Assembly: GCA_000998275.1 (NCBI GenBank)
Contig: LCDA01000002.1
Location: forward strand, 1-46,707
DNA length: 46,707 nucleotides
Direction: 5' to 3'
Origin: Candidatus Collierbacteria bacterium GW2011_GWA2_42_17
GTDB taxonomy: Bacteria; Patescibacteriota; Microgenomatia; UBA1400; MFAQ01
Positions within the stretch are counted from its first letter, which is position 1; each line of letters begins with the position of its first letter. Of this stretch, positions 36,046-43,604 are shown piece by piece. The notes under the pieces are model-generated. The model did no database searches. It had not been told where the DNA came from and worked only from the letters and a program-made list of their open reading frames with translations. A program made the translations under genes and the position numbers.

Positions 36046-36771
36046 ATCGGAAACCATCCCCTTAAGCAATACTTCACAGTCAGTGGGTAAAGGAGCCACC
36101 ATCTCCAGCTCCTTGCCTGAAAAGCTTTTAAAGATAATTCTTTCGGCATGTAAAAAATGATGGCTCAAAAACTCTCGATCCCTCTCAGCCAGCTCCTTGT
36201 TTAAATACTTCTCATCCGCAAAGATCGGCCAACCTAAAAAGGACAAATGCACTCTTATTTGATGGGTTCTTCCTGTTTTTAGATTCAAACGAAGATAAGT
36301 TAGTGCGTTCTTCCAGTGTTCCGAGTTTTCGTATCGGAATCGTTTCAATACCTTCCATGAAGTCACTGCTTTCTTTCCCTCATAGTGAACCTGCCATTTT
36401 TCCCGATCAAACAAACTTCGTTTCATTGGTAAAATCACCGTTCCCTCACTCGGTTCCACCCTCCCATGGACCAAGGCCACATACTCTTTAGTGAGTTTTC
36501 TCTCCTTAAATAATTTCAGGTAGTATCGCAAAGCATCCGGATTCTTGGCAATCACCAAACAGCCACTCGTTTCCTTATCCAGTCGATGGCAAAAACCACT
36601 TCTCTGACGAAAAAGTTTATCGGTATACTGAAAAAATTTCTCCCCTTGCCTCTCCTCAATCCAGTCCTGTACCGTTGGTGCGGCTACCGAGTCGGCGCGA
36701 TTCACCACCAAACCCACCGGTTTATTGATTACCAGTGTTTCTTTGTCTTCGTAGAGTACTTCTATTTCCAT
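36043..36771 (-). CDS. RluA-family 23S rRNA/tRNA pseudouridine synthase
   Basis: 242 aa, without the N-terminal S4 domain found in RluC/RluD. The catalytic motif is HRLDKETSGCLVIAKN, with the active-site Asp in HRLD. TGRTHQIRVHLSFLGWPI follows, as in the family. A TTG one codon before the ATG extends the frame, but the ATG at 36771 is preferred; TATACT lies 8 nt upstream. It overlaps the 3' end of the lspA-like gene by about 50 bp, an unusually long overlap. Confidence 0.92.
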   Translation of the reverse strand: MEIEVLYEDKETLVINKPVGLVVNRADSVAAPTVQDWIEERQGEKFFQYTDKLFRQRSGFCHRLDKETSGCLVIAKNPDALRYYLKLFKERKLTKEYVALVHGRVEPSEGTVILPMKRSLFDREKWQVHYEGKKAVTSWKVLKRFRYENSEHWKNALTYLRLNLKTGRTHQIRVHLSFLGWPIFADEKYLNKELAERDREFLSHHFLHAERIIFKSFSGKELEMVAPLPTDCEVLLKGMVSD

Positions 36772-37132
36772 CAACTCCCAGTATATACGACACCACCCCC
36801 AAACTAATAAGAACGTCGCTTAAATTAAAACAAAAAGGTAAGAAGGGTAAGCAGATATAATCCCACACGCTTCCCCAAATAAATCTATAGAAGATATTCC
36901 CCAATCCCCCCAAAGCAATCAAAAATAAAGACCGTCTAAACTTCCTGAACTTAATTAACTCGAACAAAAACCATCCGATAAACAAACTAAGGGCTATAAA
37001 AGAAACAATATTTCCGATTTCCGAAGCCATCCCAAAGGACACTCCCCTATTCTCCAATCCCAAGCCAGATGCACGAAACATCGTCTGAAAAACCAAATCC
37101 ATTAACAGAATAAAAATACCTCCAAAAATCAC
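36722..37132 (-). CDS. lspA: Lipoprotein signal peptidase II-like protein, catalytic Asp replaced
   Basis: 136 aa with four membrane helices. NRGVSFG (28-34), GGLGN (75-79) and FNLSD (102-106) match LspA. In the family the GN motif runs GNxxDR with one catalytic Asp; here it is GNIFYR, with Tyr82 in that place. The second Asp (Asp106) and VWDY are kept. It may be inactive or use another residue. The neighbour at 37502 is Lgt-like, which supports a lipoprotein role. It overlaps the zinc-finger gene by 4 bp. Confidence 0.72.
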   Translation of the reverse strand: MIFGGIFILLMDLVFQTMFRASGLGLENRGVSFGMASEIGNIVSFIALSLFIGWFLFELIKFRKFRRSLFLIALGGLGNIFYRFIWGSVWDYICLPFLPFCFNLSDVLISLGVVSYILGVDGNRSTLRRQRNTGNQ

Positions 37133-37518
37133 TCTCCAGACTTCTTTTCCATCTTTCTAGCACACTCCATACAGTACTCGGCCGTTGGTGTTACCGCCAG
37201 CCTGTCGGTATCAATCATTTTTCCGCAGTTGCTGCAAATGCCGTATTTCCCCAGCTTAATTCTCGTCAATGTTTTTCGAATTGCTACCAAAGACTTAGAC
37301 ACTTGCAACCTCATCGCAAAAGATCTATCGTGTTGAACGTTCTCGGCCACATCAGAGTCCACCGAGTTGTCGGCATCCCTATTTCCGATCACAAAAGGGT
37401 CAACCTTTTTAAGCTCCTCTTTTGTTTCCTTTAGTTTCTTTTGTTCTCCCTTCAAGTAAGCCACCAAAGGCTTCAATAGCTTAGTGGGAAACGATATTTT
37501 TTTATTGTCTTTTTCCAT
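37129..37518 (-). CDS. TraR/DksA-family zinc-finger protein
   Basis: 129 aa. An N-terminal coiled-coil region is rich in Lys/Glu (KLLKPLVAYLKGEQKKLKETKE). The C-terminal four-Cys zinc finger has CSNCGKMI and CMECARKM, the DksA/TraR layout. DksA proteins enter the RNA polymerase secondary channel and modulate initiation. Here it is embedded between lgt-like and lspA-like genes with overlaps on both sides, so it is coexpressed with envelope functions. Confidence 0.85.
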   Translation of the reverse strand: MEKDNKKISFPTKLLKPLVAYLKGEQKKLKETKEELKKVDPFVIGNRDADNSVDSDVAENVQHDRSFAMRLQVSKSLVAIRKTLTRIKLGKYGICSNCGKMIDTDRLAVTPTAEYCMECARKMEKKSGE

Positions 37519-38239
37519 TTTTAAGAATATTTTTTAAATCCTCCGTTATTGTCCTGCCAGACCTAATATACACTAAAACCAACCCTCCAACAAACAACAT
37601 TCCCGACCACAATCCTACCGTCCAAAAATAGTTCCCAGTCATAATTTTTTCGGCAAGAAATAATAAACCCCACCAGGAAATCGAAAACCCGGCGACAAAC
37701 CCGGATCTCGCCGATGTCTTATTGTTTCGATACCAAGCAAAAGTTCTATATCTCTCTTCGACGTTCCAAAAATATATAAAAACAAGTAGATATATCAATG
37801 CCAAAACAATATACTGCCACATGAAGGCAAGAATAGCCAAACCAGCAAGAAAAATTGCTGTACCGGCCGAAATTCCTAGAGTGGTCAAATCAAACCAATC
37901 CATAAACTTAACTTTAATTTTCCGTAAACAAAGCCAGAGACCAAAAGCAATTCCGAGTATAACGCCAAAACGGTCTAGTCCCGGGTAGTTCGTCAGTAAA
38001 AATAGCCTTGGTAAATGATTCCAAAACATTCCTATATTCAAGATCGCAAAAACTATTCTTCCGATAATAAACCCCCAAAAGGCTGAAAGCACCACACTAT
38101 CTAAGATTGATCTATTCTCAAAATGAGACTCGTTGGCTTTCTTAAAAAAAATAAATGACCCCCACAAATAAGCAATGACGGCCAACAGCCCAAAGCCGTA
38201 AACCGGAATGTTATTTATACGTATTATTGCTTCGTTCAT
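37502..38239 (-). CDS. lgt: Prolipoprotein diacylglyceryl transferase (Lgt)-like membrane protein
   Basis: 245 aa, about seven membrane helices. The start IPVYGFGLLAVIAYLWGSF and FWGFIIGRIVFAIL resemble Lgt. The usual HGGxxG-type segment is diverged (YPGLDRFGVILGIAFG), and I cannot identify the catalytic His. The pairing with an LspA-like gene two genes downstream supports lipoprotein modification. Function is uncertain, since both proteins are diverged. A TACAAT box lies 8 nt before the ATG. Confidence 0.6.
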   Translation of the reverse strand: MNEAIIRINNIPVYGFGLLAVIAYLWGSFIFFKKANESHFENRSILDSVVLSAFWGFIIGRIVFAILNIGMFWNHLPRLFLLTNYPGLDRFGVILGIAFGLWLCLRKIKVKFMDWFDLTTLGISAGTAIFLAGLAILAFMWQYIVLALIYLLVFIYFWNVEERYRTFAWYRNNKTSARSGFVAGFSISWWGLLFLAEKIMTGNYFWTVGLWSGMLFVGGLVLVYIRSGRTITEDLKNILKNGKRQ

Positions 38240-38248
38240 TCAGATTTA

Positions 38249-38262
38249 TTGTATACTAAAAT
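38249..38262. promoter_or_regulatory. Divergent overlapping -10 elements (lgt-like / membrane hydrolase-like gene)
   Basis: ATTGTATACTAAAAT region. Leftward, TACAAT (minus, complement of about 38248-38253) is 8 nt from the lgt-like ATG. Rightward, TATACT (38252-38257) or TAAAAT (38257-38262) lies 10 or 5 nt from the ATG at 38268. Confidence 0.5.
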
Positions 38263-38267
38263 TCACC

Positions 38268-38714
38268 ATGCTTTCTATTGCCCACGGCGCAACTGGCGCT
38301 TTCATAGCCTCAAAAATTCCGAATCCCCTGATAAGCATCCCCCTAGTTCTCCTCTCTCACTATATCGAAGACAGAATTCCTCACTGGGACGTAGGTCAAG
38401 GTCTCACGGCCAAGAAAAAATCCCGCAAAGCCGCCTTCCTCCAAGAACTGTTTTTTGATTTTCCCCTCTCCATCATCATTGTTTACTTTATTTTTCAGGC
38501 TGGGCATCCATTTGATTGGCGTGTCTGGATGGGGTGGTTTGTTGGACTTACTCCTGATTTTCTGGAATTTCCCTATCTCTTTATGGACGCGCGGTTCTTT
38601 CCCATCAAACAACTGGCCGCTTTTCATGGTCTGGTTCACCGTTCCACTCCCCACAAACTCTGGGGTCTTCTTCCCCAGCTACTCGTCATCCTCCTTGTCA
38701 TACTTCTAAAATAG
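38268..38714 (+). CDS. Membrane protein resembling YdjM/DUF457 metal-dependent hydrolases
   Basis: 148 aa from ATG 38268; the upstream open frame overlaps the divergent promoter and is excluded. The start MLSIAHGATGAFIASKI and HYIEDRIPHWD carry His and Asp residues in positions typical of YdjM-like inner-membrane proteins. Four hydrophobic segments are visible. A further His-rich stretch, AAFHGLVHRSTPH, lies near the C-terminus. The substrate is unknown. The -35 of the next gene lies within its 3' end. Confidence 0.72.
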   Translation: MLSIAHGATGAFIASKIPNPLISIPLVLLSHYIEDRIPHWDVGQGLTAKKKSRKAAFLQELFFDFPLSIIIVYFIFQAGHPFDWRVWMGWFVGLTPDFLEFPYLFMDARFFPIKQLAAFHGLVHRSTPHKLWGLLPQLLVILLVILLK

Positions 38715-38722
38715 TGTAAAAT
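38695..38722 (+). promoter_or_regulatory. Sigma70-type promoter of the 66-aa gene
   Basis: TTGTCA (38695-38700), 16 bp spacer, TAAAAT (38717-38722). Predicted leader of about 33 nt. Confidence 0.6.
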
Positions 38723-38761
38723 AATCCACAAAGTTCGTCGCATCTTTAAAAGGAGGCCTCC

Positions 38762-38962
38762 GTGGCAAACAAAGAACCTAAGTTTAAGACGTTTTCAACC
38801 AATCCAAACTACTCAAGTACGCGAGATCTTCAAGACCAAGTCGACTCATTTTTCAGAGATTACGTCAATGTAGAAATCCTCAGCACAGCTCAAAGCCAAG
38901 TTGGCGGCTTTATCAACTTGTCCGTCTTTTTCAGGGGAGACAAGAAAAATCCAAAAGAATAG
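38762..38962 (+). CDS. Small orphan protein, function unknown
   Basis: 66 aa with GTG start, preceded by AAAGGAGG (38749-38756). Monocistronic, with promoter and terminator. The predicted layout is a helix (SSTRDLQDQVDSFFRDYV), then strand VNVEILSTAQS and strand GGFINLSVFFRG. This beta-alpha-beta-beta style resembles the 77-aa protein at 26146 and, loosely, small Cse60-type proteins. That comparison is from memory of the fold pattern only. Strong signals support a real gene. Confidence 0.72.
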   Translation: MANKEPKFKTFSTNPNYSSTRDLQDQVDSFFRDYVNVEILSTAQSQVGGFINLSVFFRGDKKNPKE

Positions 38963-38973
38963 AACAATACCCC

Positions 38974-39001
38974 GACCTCGCTAATAACGAGGTCTTTTTT
39001 T
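38974..39001 (+). terminator. Intrinsic terminator of the 66-aa gene
   Basis: 7 bp stem GACCTCG/CGAGGTC, 7 nt loop, then seven T residues. Confidence 0.9.
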
Positions 39002-39009
39002 CACTTTTG

Positions 39010-39570
39010 TTAATTCGCTCTCGCTGTATACTGCCCCGTCTCGGTATTTACTTTAATTTTATCTCCAACACCGATAAACAAGGGTACCATCACAATAAGT
39101 CCAGAAGCGGTCGTTGCAGGTTTAAGAACATTACTTACTGTGTTTCCACGAGCACCAGGCTCGGTCTCAATAATCTCCATAATAACGCTGGCTTGCAGCT
39201 CCACACCCAAGATTTTTTCATTCCAGAAAAGCACCCAGGCTTTTTCACCCTCCACCAAAAACTTTACGTCATCTCCCAAAACAGCCAAGGGAATTTCATA
39301 TTGTTCAAAAGACACTGGGTCCATAAAATATGCTTTTTCGTCATCTTTGTACAAGTACTGGAGGTGTTTCTTTTCCAGAAGAATATCTTCCACCATGTTG
39401 CCGGAAATATATCCCTTTGTTACAATCGAACCATTAAAAAGGTTCTTTGCCTTCACTTTTATTGTTGCATTTCCCCTACCCATCTTGGTAAAGTCATACT
39501 TCATTACCCGAAAAGGATTACCCTCTTCGGTAAAAGTAACTCCCACTTTAAGCTTGTTTACATCAATCAT
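39010..39570 (-). CDS. efp: Translation elongation factor P
   Basis: 186 aa, three OB-type domains as in EF-P (KOW-like N-terminus, central GYISGNMVEDILLEKK, C-terminal ATTASGLIVMVPLFIGVGDKI split). EF-P relieves ribosome stalling at polyproline. The tip loop reads KMGRGNATIKVKAKN, with Arg32 where E. coli has the modified Lys34 region. No dedicated modification enzyme gene is seen in the window. TAGAAT ends 6 nt before the ATG, predicting a leaderless mRNA. Confidence 0.95.
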   Translation of the reverse strand: MIDVNKLKVGVTFTEEGNPFRVMKYDFTKMGRGNATIKVKAKNLFNGSIVTKGYISGNMVEDILLEKKHLQYLYKDDEKAYFMDPVSFEQYEIPLAVLGDDVKFLVEGEKAWVLFWNEKILGVELQASVIMEIIETEPGARGNTVSNVLKPATTASGLIVMVPLFIGVGDKIKVNTETGQYTARAN

Positions 39571-39576
39571 TTGCGT

Positions 39577-39582
39577 ATTCTA
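39577..39582 (-). promoter_or_regulatory. -10 element, leaderless efp
   Basis: TAGAAT on the minus strand followed by 6 nt and the efp ATG. A small CCCC-AAAA-GGGG hairpin lies just upstream, between tRNA-Leu and efp. Confidence 0.55.
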
Positions 39583-39607
39583 CTCCCCTTTTGGGGAATT
39601 AATAAAG

Positions 39608-39690
39608 TGCCGAGAGAGGGGATCGAACCCTCACGGGATTGCTCCCACAGGTTTTTGAGACCTGAGCGTATACCATTCCGCCATCTCGGC
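39608..39690 (-). tRNA. tRNA-Leu(CAA)
   Basis: 83 nt class II tRNA. Acceptor arms GCCGAGA and TCTCGGC pair fully. The anticodon stem is CAGGT/ACCTG around loop CTCAAAA, giving anticodon CAA (reads UUG). A long variable arm (GGGAGCAATCCC) and T arm GAGGG-TTCGATC-CCCTC follow. The discriminator is A. CCA is not encoded, so a CCA-adding enzyme is needed. Confidence 0.96.
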
Positions 39691-39700
39691 AACATCTGAT

Positions 39701-39709
39701 ATTTTACCA
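39701..39709 (-). promoter_or_regulatory. Extended -10 promoter of tRNA-Leu
   Basis: TGG plus TAAAAT on the minus strand, 10 nt before the mature tRNA 5' end. Confidence 0.5.
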
Positions 39710-39780
39710 CGCACCGCCCCTTCATAACTTTTTTACCGGTACACCCTCGCCGCCAATAAAACTCAAAATAAACTCGTTTA

Positions 39781-39805
39781 AGACCCATATTCATGGGTCT
39801 TTTTC
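39781..39805 (+). terminator. Terminator-like hairpin between tRNA-Leu and sodA
   Basis: 8 bp stem AGACCCAT/ATGGGTCT with a 4 nt loop. The T-tract is on the plus strand, although both flanking genes are on the minus strand. On the minus strand it follows the sodA stop but lacks a good U-run. It may act weakly in that direction. Confidence 0.5.
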
Positions 39806-40392
39806 TATCTCTTCCCTACCCACTCCCAATTCACCACCTTCCACCAACTACCCACATACTCTGCTCTTCTATTTTGATATCTCAAATAGTACGCATGTTC
39901 CCAAACATCTATTCCCAAAAGAGGTTTTTTCCCCAAAGAAAGTGGATTGTCTTGATTTGCCGTAGACATAATTTCCAACTCCCCTTCGTTATCTTCCACC
40001 AACCACCCCCATCCGCTTCCAAACCTTCCCAAGGCATTTTTTTCAAACAAAGCTTTAAACTCTACCAAGCTACCGAACTTCTTTTCAATTCTCTTTCCCA
40101 AATCGACCGATATCTCTCCTTCTTCCCCACCCTTCATTTCTTGCCAATAAAAATTATGATTCCATACTCCTCCGGCATTATTTTTAATCGCCGCCACCTC
40201 ACTGTTCATTAATTCCTCCAAGGTTTTGTTTTGTAAATATGGCATTCCCTCCAGTATTTTATTAAGATTATCGACATAACTCTGGTGATGTTTTCCATAA
40301 TGGATCTCTACTGTCTGTCGGTCTATTACCGACTCGAGAGCGTCATATTTATAGGGCAGCTCTGCCAATACAAACGGGTAATGGTTACTCAT
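39805..40392 (-). CDS. sodA: Superoxide dismutase, Fe/Mn family (Mn-type features)
   Basis: 195 aa. The metal ligands are His31 (EIHYGKHH), His79 (GVWNHNFYW), Asp162 and His166 (DVWEHAYY). Gly75 in NNAGGVWNH together with Gln147 in TANQDNPL are the pattern of Mn-dependent enzymes; Fe enzymes place the Gln in the first motif. It removes superoxide in the cytoplasm, so the cell meets oxygen at least at times. No signal peptide. Confidence 0.95.
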   Translation of the reverse strand: MSNHYPFVLAELPYKYDALESVIDRQTVEIHYGKHHQSYVDNLNKILEGMPYLQNKTLEELMNSEVAAIKNNAGGVWNHNFYWQEMKGGEEGEISVDLGKRIEKKFGSLVEFKALFEKNALGRFGSGWGWLVEDNEGELEIMSTANQDNPLSLGKKPLLGIDVWEHAYYLRYQNRRAEYVGSWWKVVNWEWVGKR

Positions 40393-40434
40393 ATTTAAGT
40401 AATAATTAATACACTATCAATTTATCACAAAAAA

Positions 40435-41745
40435 CTATCTTCCCCTATCCACTCCATAAAACTTGACCCGGTCGCCTCTAAACTTCAAATCGATTGTCCC
40501 TGACGCACCGTTACGGTGTTTAGCAATCGACAACTTCACATCTTCCAGGTTATTTTCATCGTTGCGGTAAAGGAACATCACTACGTCGGCATCCTGCTCA
40601 ATCGAACCCGACTCCCGCAAGTCGGCCAAAACCGGTGTTTTATCTGTTCTACTTTCCACTCCTCGGTTAAGCTGGGATAGTGCCAAGACCGGAATTTTTA
40701 ATTCACGAGCCAGGTTTTTTAAGCCCTGAGAAATTGCGCCCACCTCTTGCACCCGACTTTCGTAATTTTTGTCACCCACACACAGCTGTAAATAGTCGAC
40801 CACCAGCAACTTCACACCTACCTGGGAGTGCAAACGACGGGCTTTTGTTCTAAGTTCCAAAATCGACTGACCCGGAGTGTCATCAATGTACAAAGGTGAC
40901 TCTGCCAATACTCCCATTCCCTCTGATAGCTTGGCAAAATCATCGTCCTTAAGATTTCCCGTTTTTAACTTCCACGCGTCAATATTTGCCTGAGATACCA
41001 ACATTCTATCGACCATTTCCAAGTTACTCATTTCCAGTGCAAAATAACCAACCGGCATCTTCTTTTCTACCGCCACATACTGAGCCACATTGGTTGCAAA
41101 AGCGGTCTTTCCTATACCTGGCCTGGCCGCCAAAATAATCAGGTTAGAGTCTTGCATTCCAGCTAGCATTTTATCCAAGTCCGAAAACCCGGTTGGGACA
41201 CCACGGAGACCATCAGCAGAGTTTTGCAGCGTGTCCAGTCGATCGAAGCTTTCCGCCAAGGCATCCTTAATCGGAATAAAAGATCTCCGCATATTCGTCT
41301 GAGACAACGAATAAATTTCTTGCTCTGCTTTATCCAAAACTTCATTCAATGGTTTACTGTCATCAAATCCCATCTCCCCCATCGTCGCCCCTGCAGAAAT
41401 CAACTTTCTCTTTATGTATGTTTCGCGAACGATCTGAGCATATTTTCCGACATGTGAAGCCACCGGCACTTCATTTGATAGCTCAGATAAATATGATTTT
41501 CCTCCTACCCTATCCAGTAATTTTGCCTTTTTCAGCCAGTCGGCAACCGTCAAAACATCAATCGGATCGCGATTTTCATAAAGAGTCACCATTGCCTCAA
41601 AAACCGACCCGTTGTTTTCACTATAAAACATCTCCGGTCGTAAAAGTACTGCGATATCGACGATTGCGTCCTTGTCAATTAGAATCGCTCCCAGAATAGA
41701 TTTTTCCGCCTCATCTGAATGGGGCGGTATCCTTGTGTTAGGCAT
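40435..41745 (-). CDS. dnaB: Replicative DNA helicase DnaB
   Basis: 436 aa. The N-terminal DnaB domain starts IPPHSDEAEKSILGAILID. The RecA-like C-terminal domain has Walker A ARPGIGKTAF near residue 207, LLVVDYLQLC (Walker B) and SGSIEQDADVVMFLYR. The hexamer unwinds the replication fork. It is slightly shorter than E. coli DnaB (471), mostly in the linker. It overlaps the MBL-fold gene by 8 bp. No intein is seen. Confidence 0.96.
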   Translation of the reverse strand: MPNTRIPPHSDEAEKSILGAILIDKDAIVDIAVLLRPEMFYSENNGSVFEAMVTLYENRDPIDVLTVADWLKKAKLLDRVGGKSYLSELSNEVPVASHVGKYAQIVRETYIKRKLISAGATMGEMGFDDSKPLNEVLDKAEQEIYSLSQTNMRRSFIPIKDALAESFDRLDTLQNSADGLRGVPTGFSDLDKMLAGMQDSNLIILAARPGIGKTAFATNVAQYVAVEKKMPVGYFALEMSNLEMVDRMLVSQANIDAWKLKTGNLKDDDFAKLSEGMGVLAESPLYIDDTPGQSILELRTKARRLHSQVGVKLLVVDYLQLCVGDKNYESRVQEVGAISQGLKNLARELKIPVLALSQLNRGVESRTDKTPVLADLRESGSIEQDADVVMFLYRNDENNLEDVKLSIAKHRNGASGTIDLKFRGDRVKFYGVDRGR

Positions 41746-42403
41746 TCATTATTAATACTTGAGTATCGTCGGGCAGACTTCCTTCGTCTACTTTTATTTT
41801 ATGCACCGGTTCTCCAGCTACTAAAAATTTATTCTTATCCAAAAACTCTTCCAGTGTGTGTTTCTCTGACCAGGCTTCCGTCATTCCGGCAACCTTGTAG
41901 TGCATGGGAATTACATAAGATGGCTGGATATCCTTAATCAGATCCATCACTTCATTTGTCTCCAAAGCCGTCACCCCACCAACACCCACCATCAATACAT
42001 CCACCGATCCAATCTTTTCAATCTGTGCCTCGGAAAGTTTGTGTCCCAAATCTCCTAAATGCAAAATGTTCAGTCCATCCATTCTTACATTCACAATTAA
42101 GTTTTTTCCTCTTTCGGCTCCCTCTACTTTATCGTGATACATTTTGGTCGCTGCTATCTCTACCCCTCCGATTTCATACTCCCCTTCCTTGTCAATTACA
42201 AAAGTATCTTGACGAGTGACCGGGCCGGTTATATTTTCCAAAGCATTATGGTCATCATGACCATGAGAGACCGTCACTATATCGGCTACCTCTTTCGCAA
42301 AAGGCAGACCAACCATCTCACTTTTAAAAGGATCCATGATGACTGTCATCCCTTCTTTATTTTTTAACTTAAAACACGAGTGGCCAAGATATGTGATTTC
42401 CAT
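41738..42403 (-). CDS. MBL-fold metal-dependent hydrolase (UPF0173-like)
   Basis: 221 aa from ATG 42403; the 28 extra upstream codons are excluded because TGG-TATTAT ends exactly 6 nt before this ATG. The start MEITYLGHSCFKLK and metal motif HGHDDH (47-52) are typical of the YtkL/UPF0173 group. LHLGDLGHKLSE and IPMHYK supply further ligands. The substrate is unknown. The 3' end overlaps dnaB by 8 bp, so the helicase is probably read from this promoter. Confidence 0.9.
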   Translation of the reverse strand: MEITYLGHSCFKLKNKEGMTVIMDPFKSEMVGLPFAKEVADIVTVSHGHDDHNALENITGPVTRQDTFVIDKEGEYEIGGVEIAATKMYHDKVEGAERGKNLIVNVRMDGLNILHLGDLGHKLSEAQIEKIGSVDVLMVGVGGVTALETNEVMDLIKDIQPSYVIPMHYKVAGMTEAWSEKHTLEEFLDKNKFLVAGEPVHKIKVDEGSLPDDTQVLIMNA

Positions 42404-42409
42404 GAAACA

Positions 42410-42418
42410 ATAATACCA
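42410..42418 (-). promoter_or_regulatory. Extended -10 promoter, leaderless MBL-fold gene (and dnaB)
   Basis: TGG plus TATTAT (42415-42410) on the minus strand, 6 nt to the ATG. Confidence 0.6.
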
Positions 42419-42513
42419 CAGCGGCCACACAAGAACCCGAAAGAATTGTGGTGGCCACACCCACAAAACTTGCAAATGTGCTTCCAAACTGTTATCCTTT
42501 CACTCGAAAGCCT

Positions 42514-42948
42514 ATGCGCAAAGAAGTCATTCTAGCCGTAATCATTGGGATAATCCTCGGAGGAGTCATCCTCTACGGTATTAACCTAGCAAATACCTCT
42601 TCCAAAATTAATCAGGGTGACACTGAGACAGAAAAAAGTAGCACAAAGGTCACTCCCTCATCCTCAAAAAAACCAGATAGTCTAATCTCTATCCTCTTTC
42701 CTACAAACAACTCTGTCGTCACCGAAAACCAGCTTACCATCAAAGGCACGACCAAACCCAACTCCAACATCGCCATCATCTCCGAAAGTGATGATATCCT
42801 CACCATGTCTGATAAATCGGGTAATTTTTCGGAAGATATTAACTTAATTCCAGGAGAAAACACCATTACCATCACCATTGTTGACGAAAAGCAGGCTACT
42901 TCTTCTTCCATTATTACTGTTATTCGCACCACCACTCTACCGGAATAA
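42514..42948 (+). CDS. Membrane-anchored protein with one Ig-like domain
   Basis: 144 aa from ATG 42514. One N-terminal membrane helix (EVILAVIIGIILGGVILYGI), a Ser/Lys/Thr-rich linker, then an Ig-like beta-sandwich (ISILFPTNNSVVTENQLTIKG to the end) similar to the module at the C-terminus of the PBP at 1614. It probably sits at the cell surface or wall. The next gene starts 1 bp after its stop. A TGT-TATCCT element lies 15 nt upstream of the start. Confidence 0.75.
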   Translation: MRKEVILAVIIGIILGGVILYGINLANTSSKINQGDTETEKSSTKVTPSSSKKPDSLISILFPTNNSVVTENQLTIKGTTKPNSNIAIISESDDILTMSDKSGNFSEDINLIPGENTITITIVDEKQATSSSIITVIRTTTLPE

Positions 42949-42949
42949 A

Positions 42950-43585
42950 ATGAAAAAACTATTTTTGTCTCTCACCACTATTTTTCTCAGTCTCGTCTTT
43001 GTTCAGCCTGTAATGGCTATTACAGCCACCCCTTCGGCTACCCCAACTCCAGATATAGAGGAAAAATATAAATTGATTGTCCAGGAAAATGTCTCCAGTA
43101 TTGCCGCCAAACTACAAGAAAAGGTTAATCTTATGTCTCTTGTTGGCTACGTTGGTAAAATCACTACCATTAGCTCGGGAAACTTAACCGTGGACTCACA
43201 CGGTGTCCTTCTTCAGGTTACTTCTACAGCCAAAACAGTCTACCTAAAAAACAATTCCACCATCAAAGTCACCTCTCTCGCCATAGATGACAAAGTCATT
43301 ATTATCGGTACTTCTATTAAAGACGGTATCATTCAAGCCAAAAGAGTTTCGGTTATCAAAGACGAGCCGATACTTGTAAAAACAACCGCGGTGATTGCCA
43401 AAGTTGTCTCCGTAGACATCAAAAAGAAAACCCTTACTCTCACTATTAATGGTGCTGACCAAGTTCTGACTCTCTCCAAAAAATCCACCGTCAAACTGGA
43501 CCAGTTCAGTGCCGGTCAAACCATTCTGGGTATTGTTAAAGAATACGATGGTAACCTCTCCATTTCCCGTGCCAAAACCCTTTAG
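42950..43585 (+). CDS. Secreted protein with two DUF5666-like beta domains
   Basis: 211 aa from ATG 42950. It has a signal peptide (MKKLFLSLTTIFLSLVFV, cut near VMA-IT), a Thr/Pro linker ATPSATPTPD, a short helix, and two similar OB-like repeats (VGKITTISSGNLTVDSHGVL and VVSVDIKKKTLTLTINGADQ). The repeats look like the DUF5666 fold, a name I give tentatively. It pairs with the preceding surface protein (1 bp gap). Confidence 0.7.
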   Translation: MKKLFLSLTTIFLSLVFVQPVMAITATPSATPTPDIEEKYKLIVQENVSSIAAKLQEKVNLMSLVGYVGKITTISSGNLTVDSHGVLLQVTSTAKTVYLKNNSTIKVTSLAIDDKVIIIGTSIKDGIIQAKRVSVIKDEPILVKTTAVIAKVVSVDIKKKTLTLTINGADQVLTLSKKSTVKLDQFSAGQTILGIVKEYDGNLSISRAKTL

Positions 43586-43592
43586 TTTAGGC

Positions 43593-43598
43593 TAGAAT
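43593..43598 (+). promoter_or_regulatory. -10 element, leaderless EamA transporter gene
   Basis: TAGAAT then exactly 6 nt to the ATG at 43605; it follows the preceding stop by 7 bp. Confidence 0.5.
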
Positions 43599-43604
43599 GG
43601 ATTA

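Noticed and set aside
39007-39699. Long plus-strand frame over efp and the tRNA
   Set aside because: It is the antisense shadow of efp and reads through the tRNA-Leu gene. No coding evidence.
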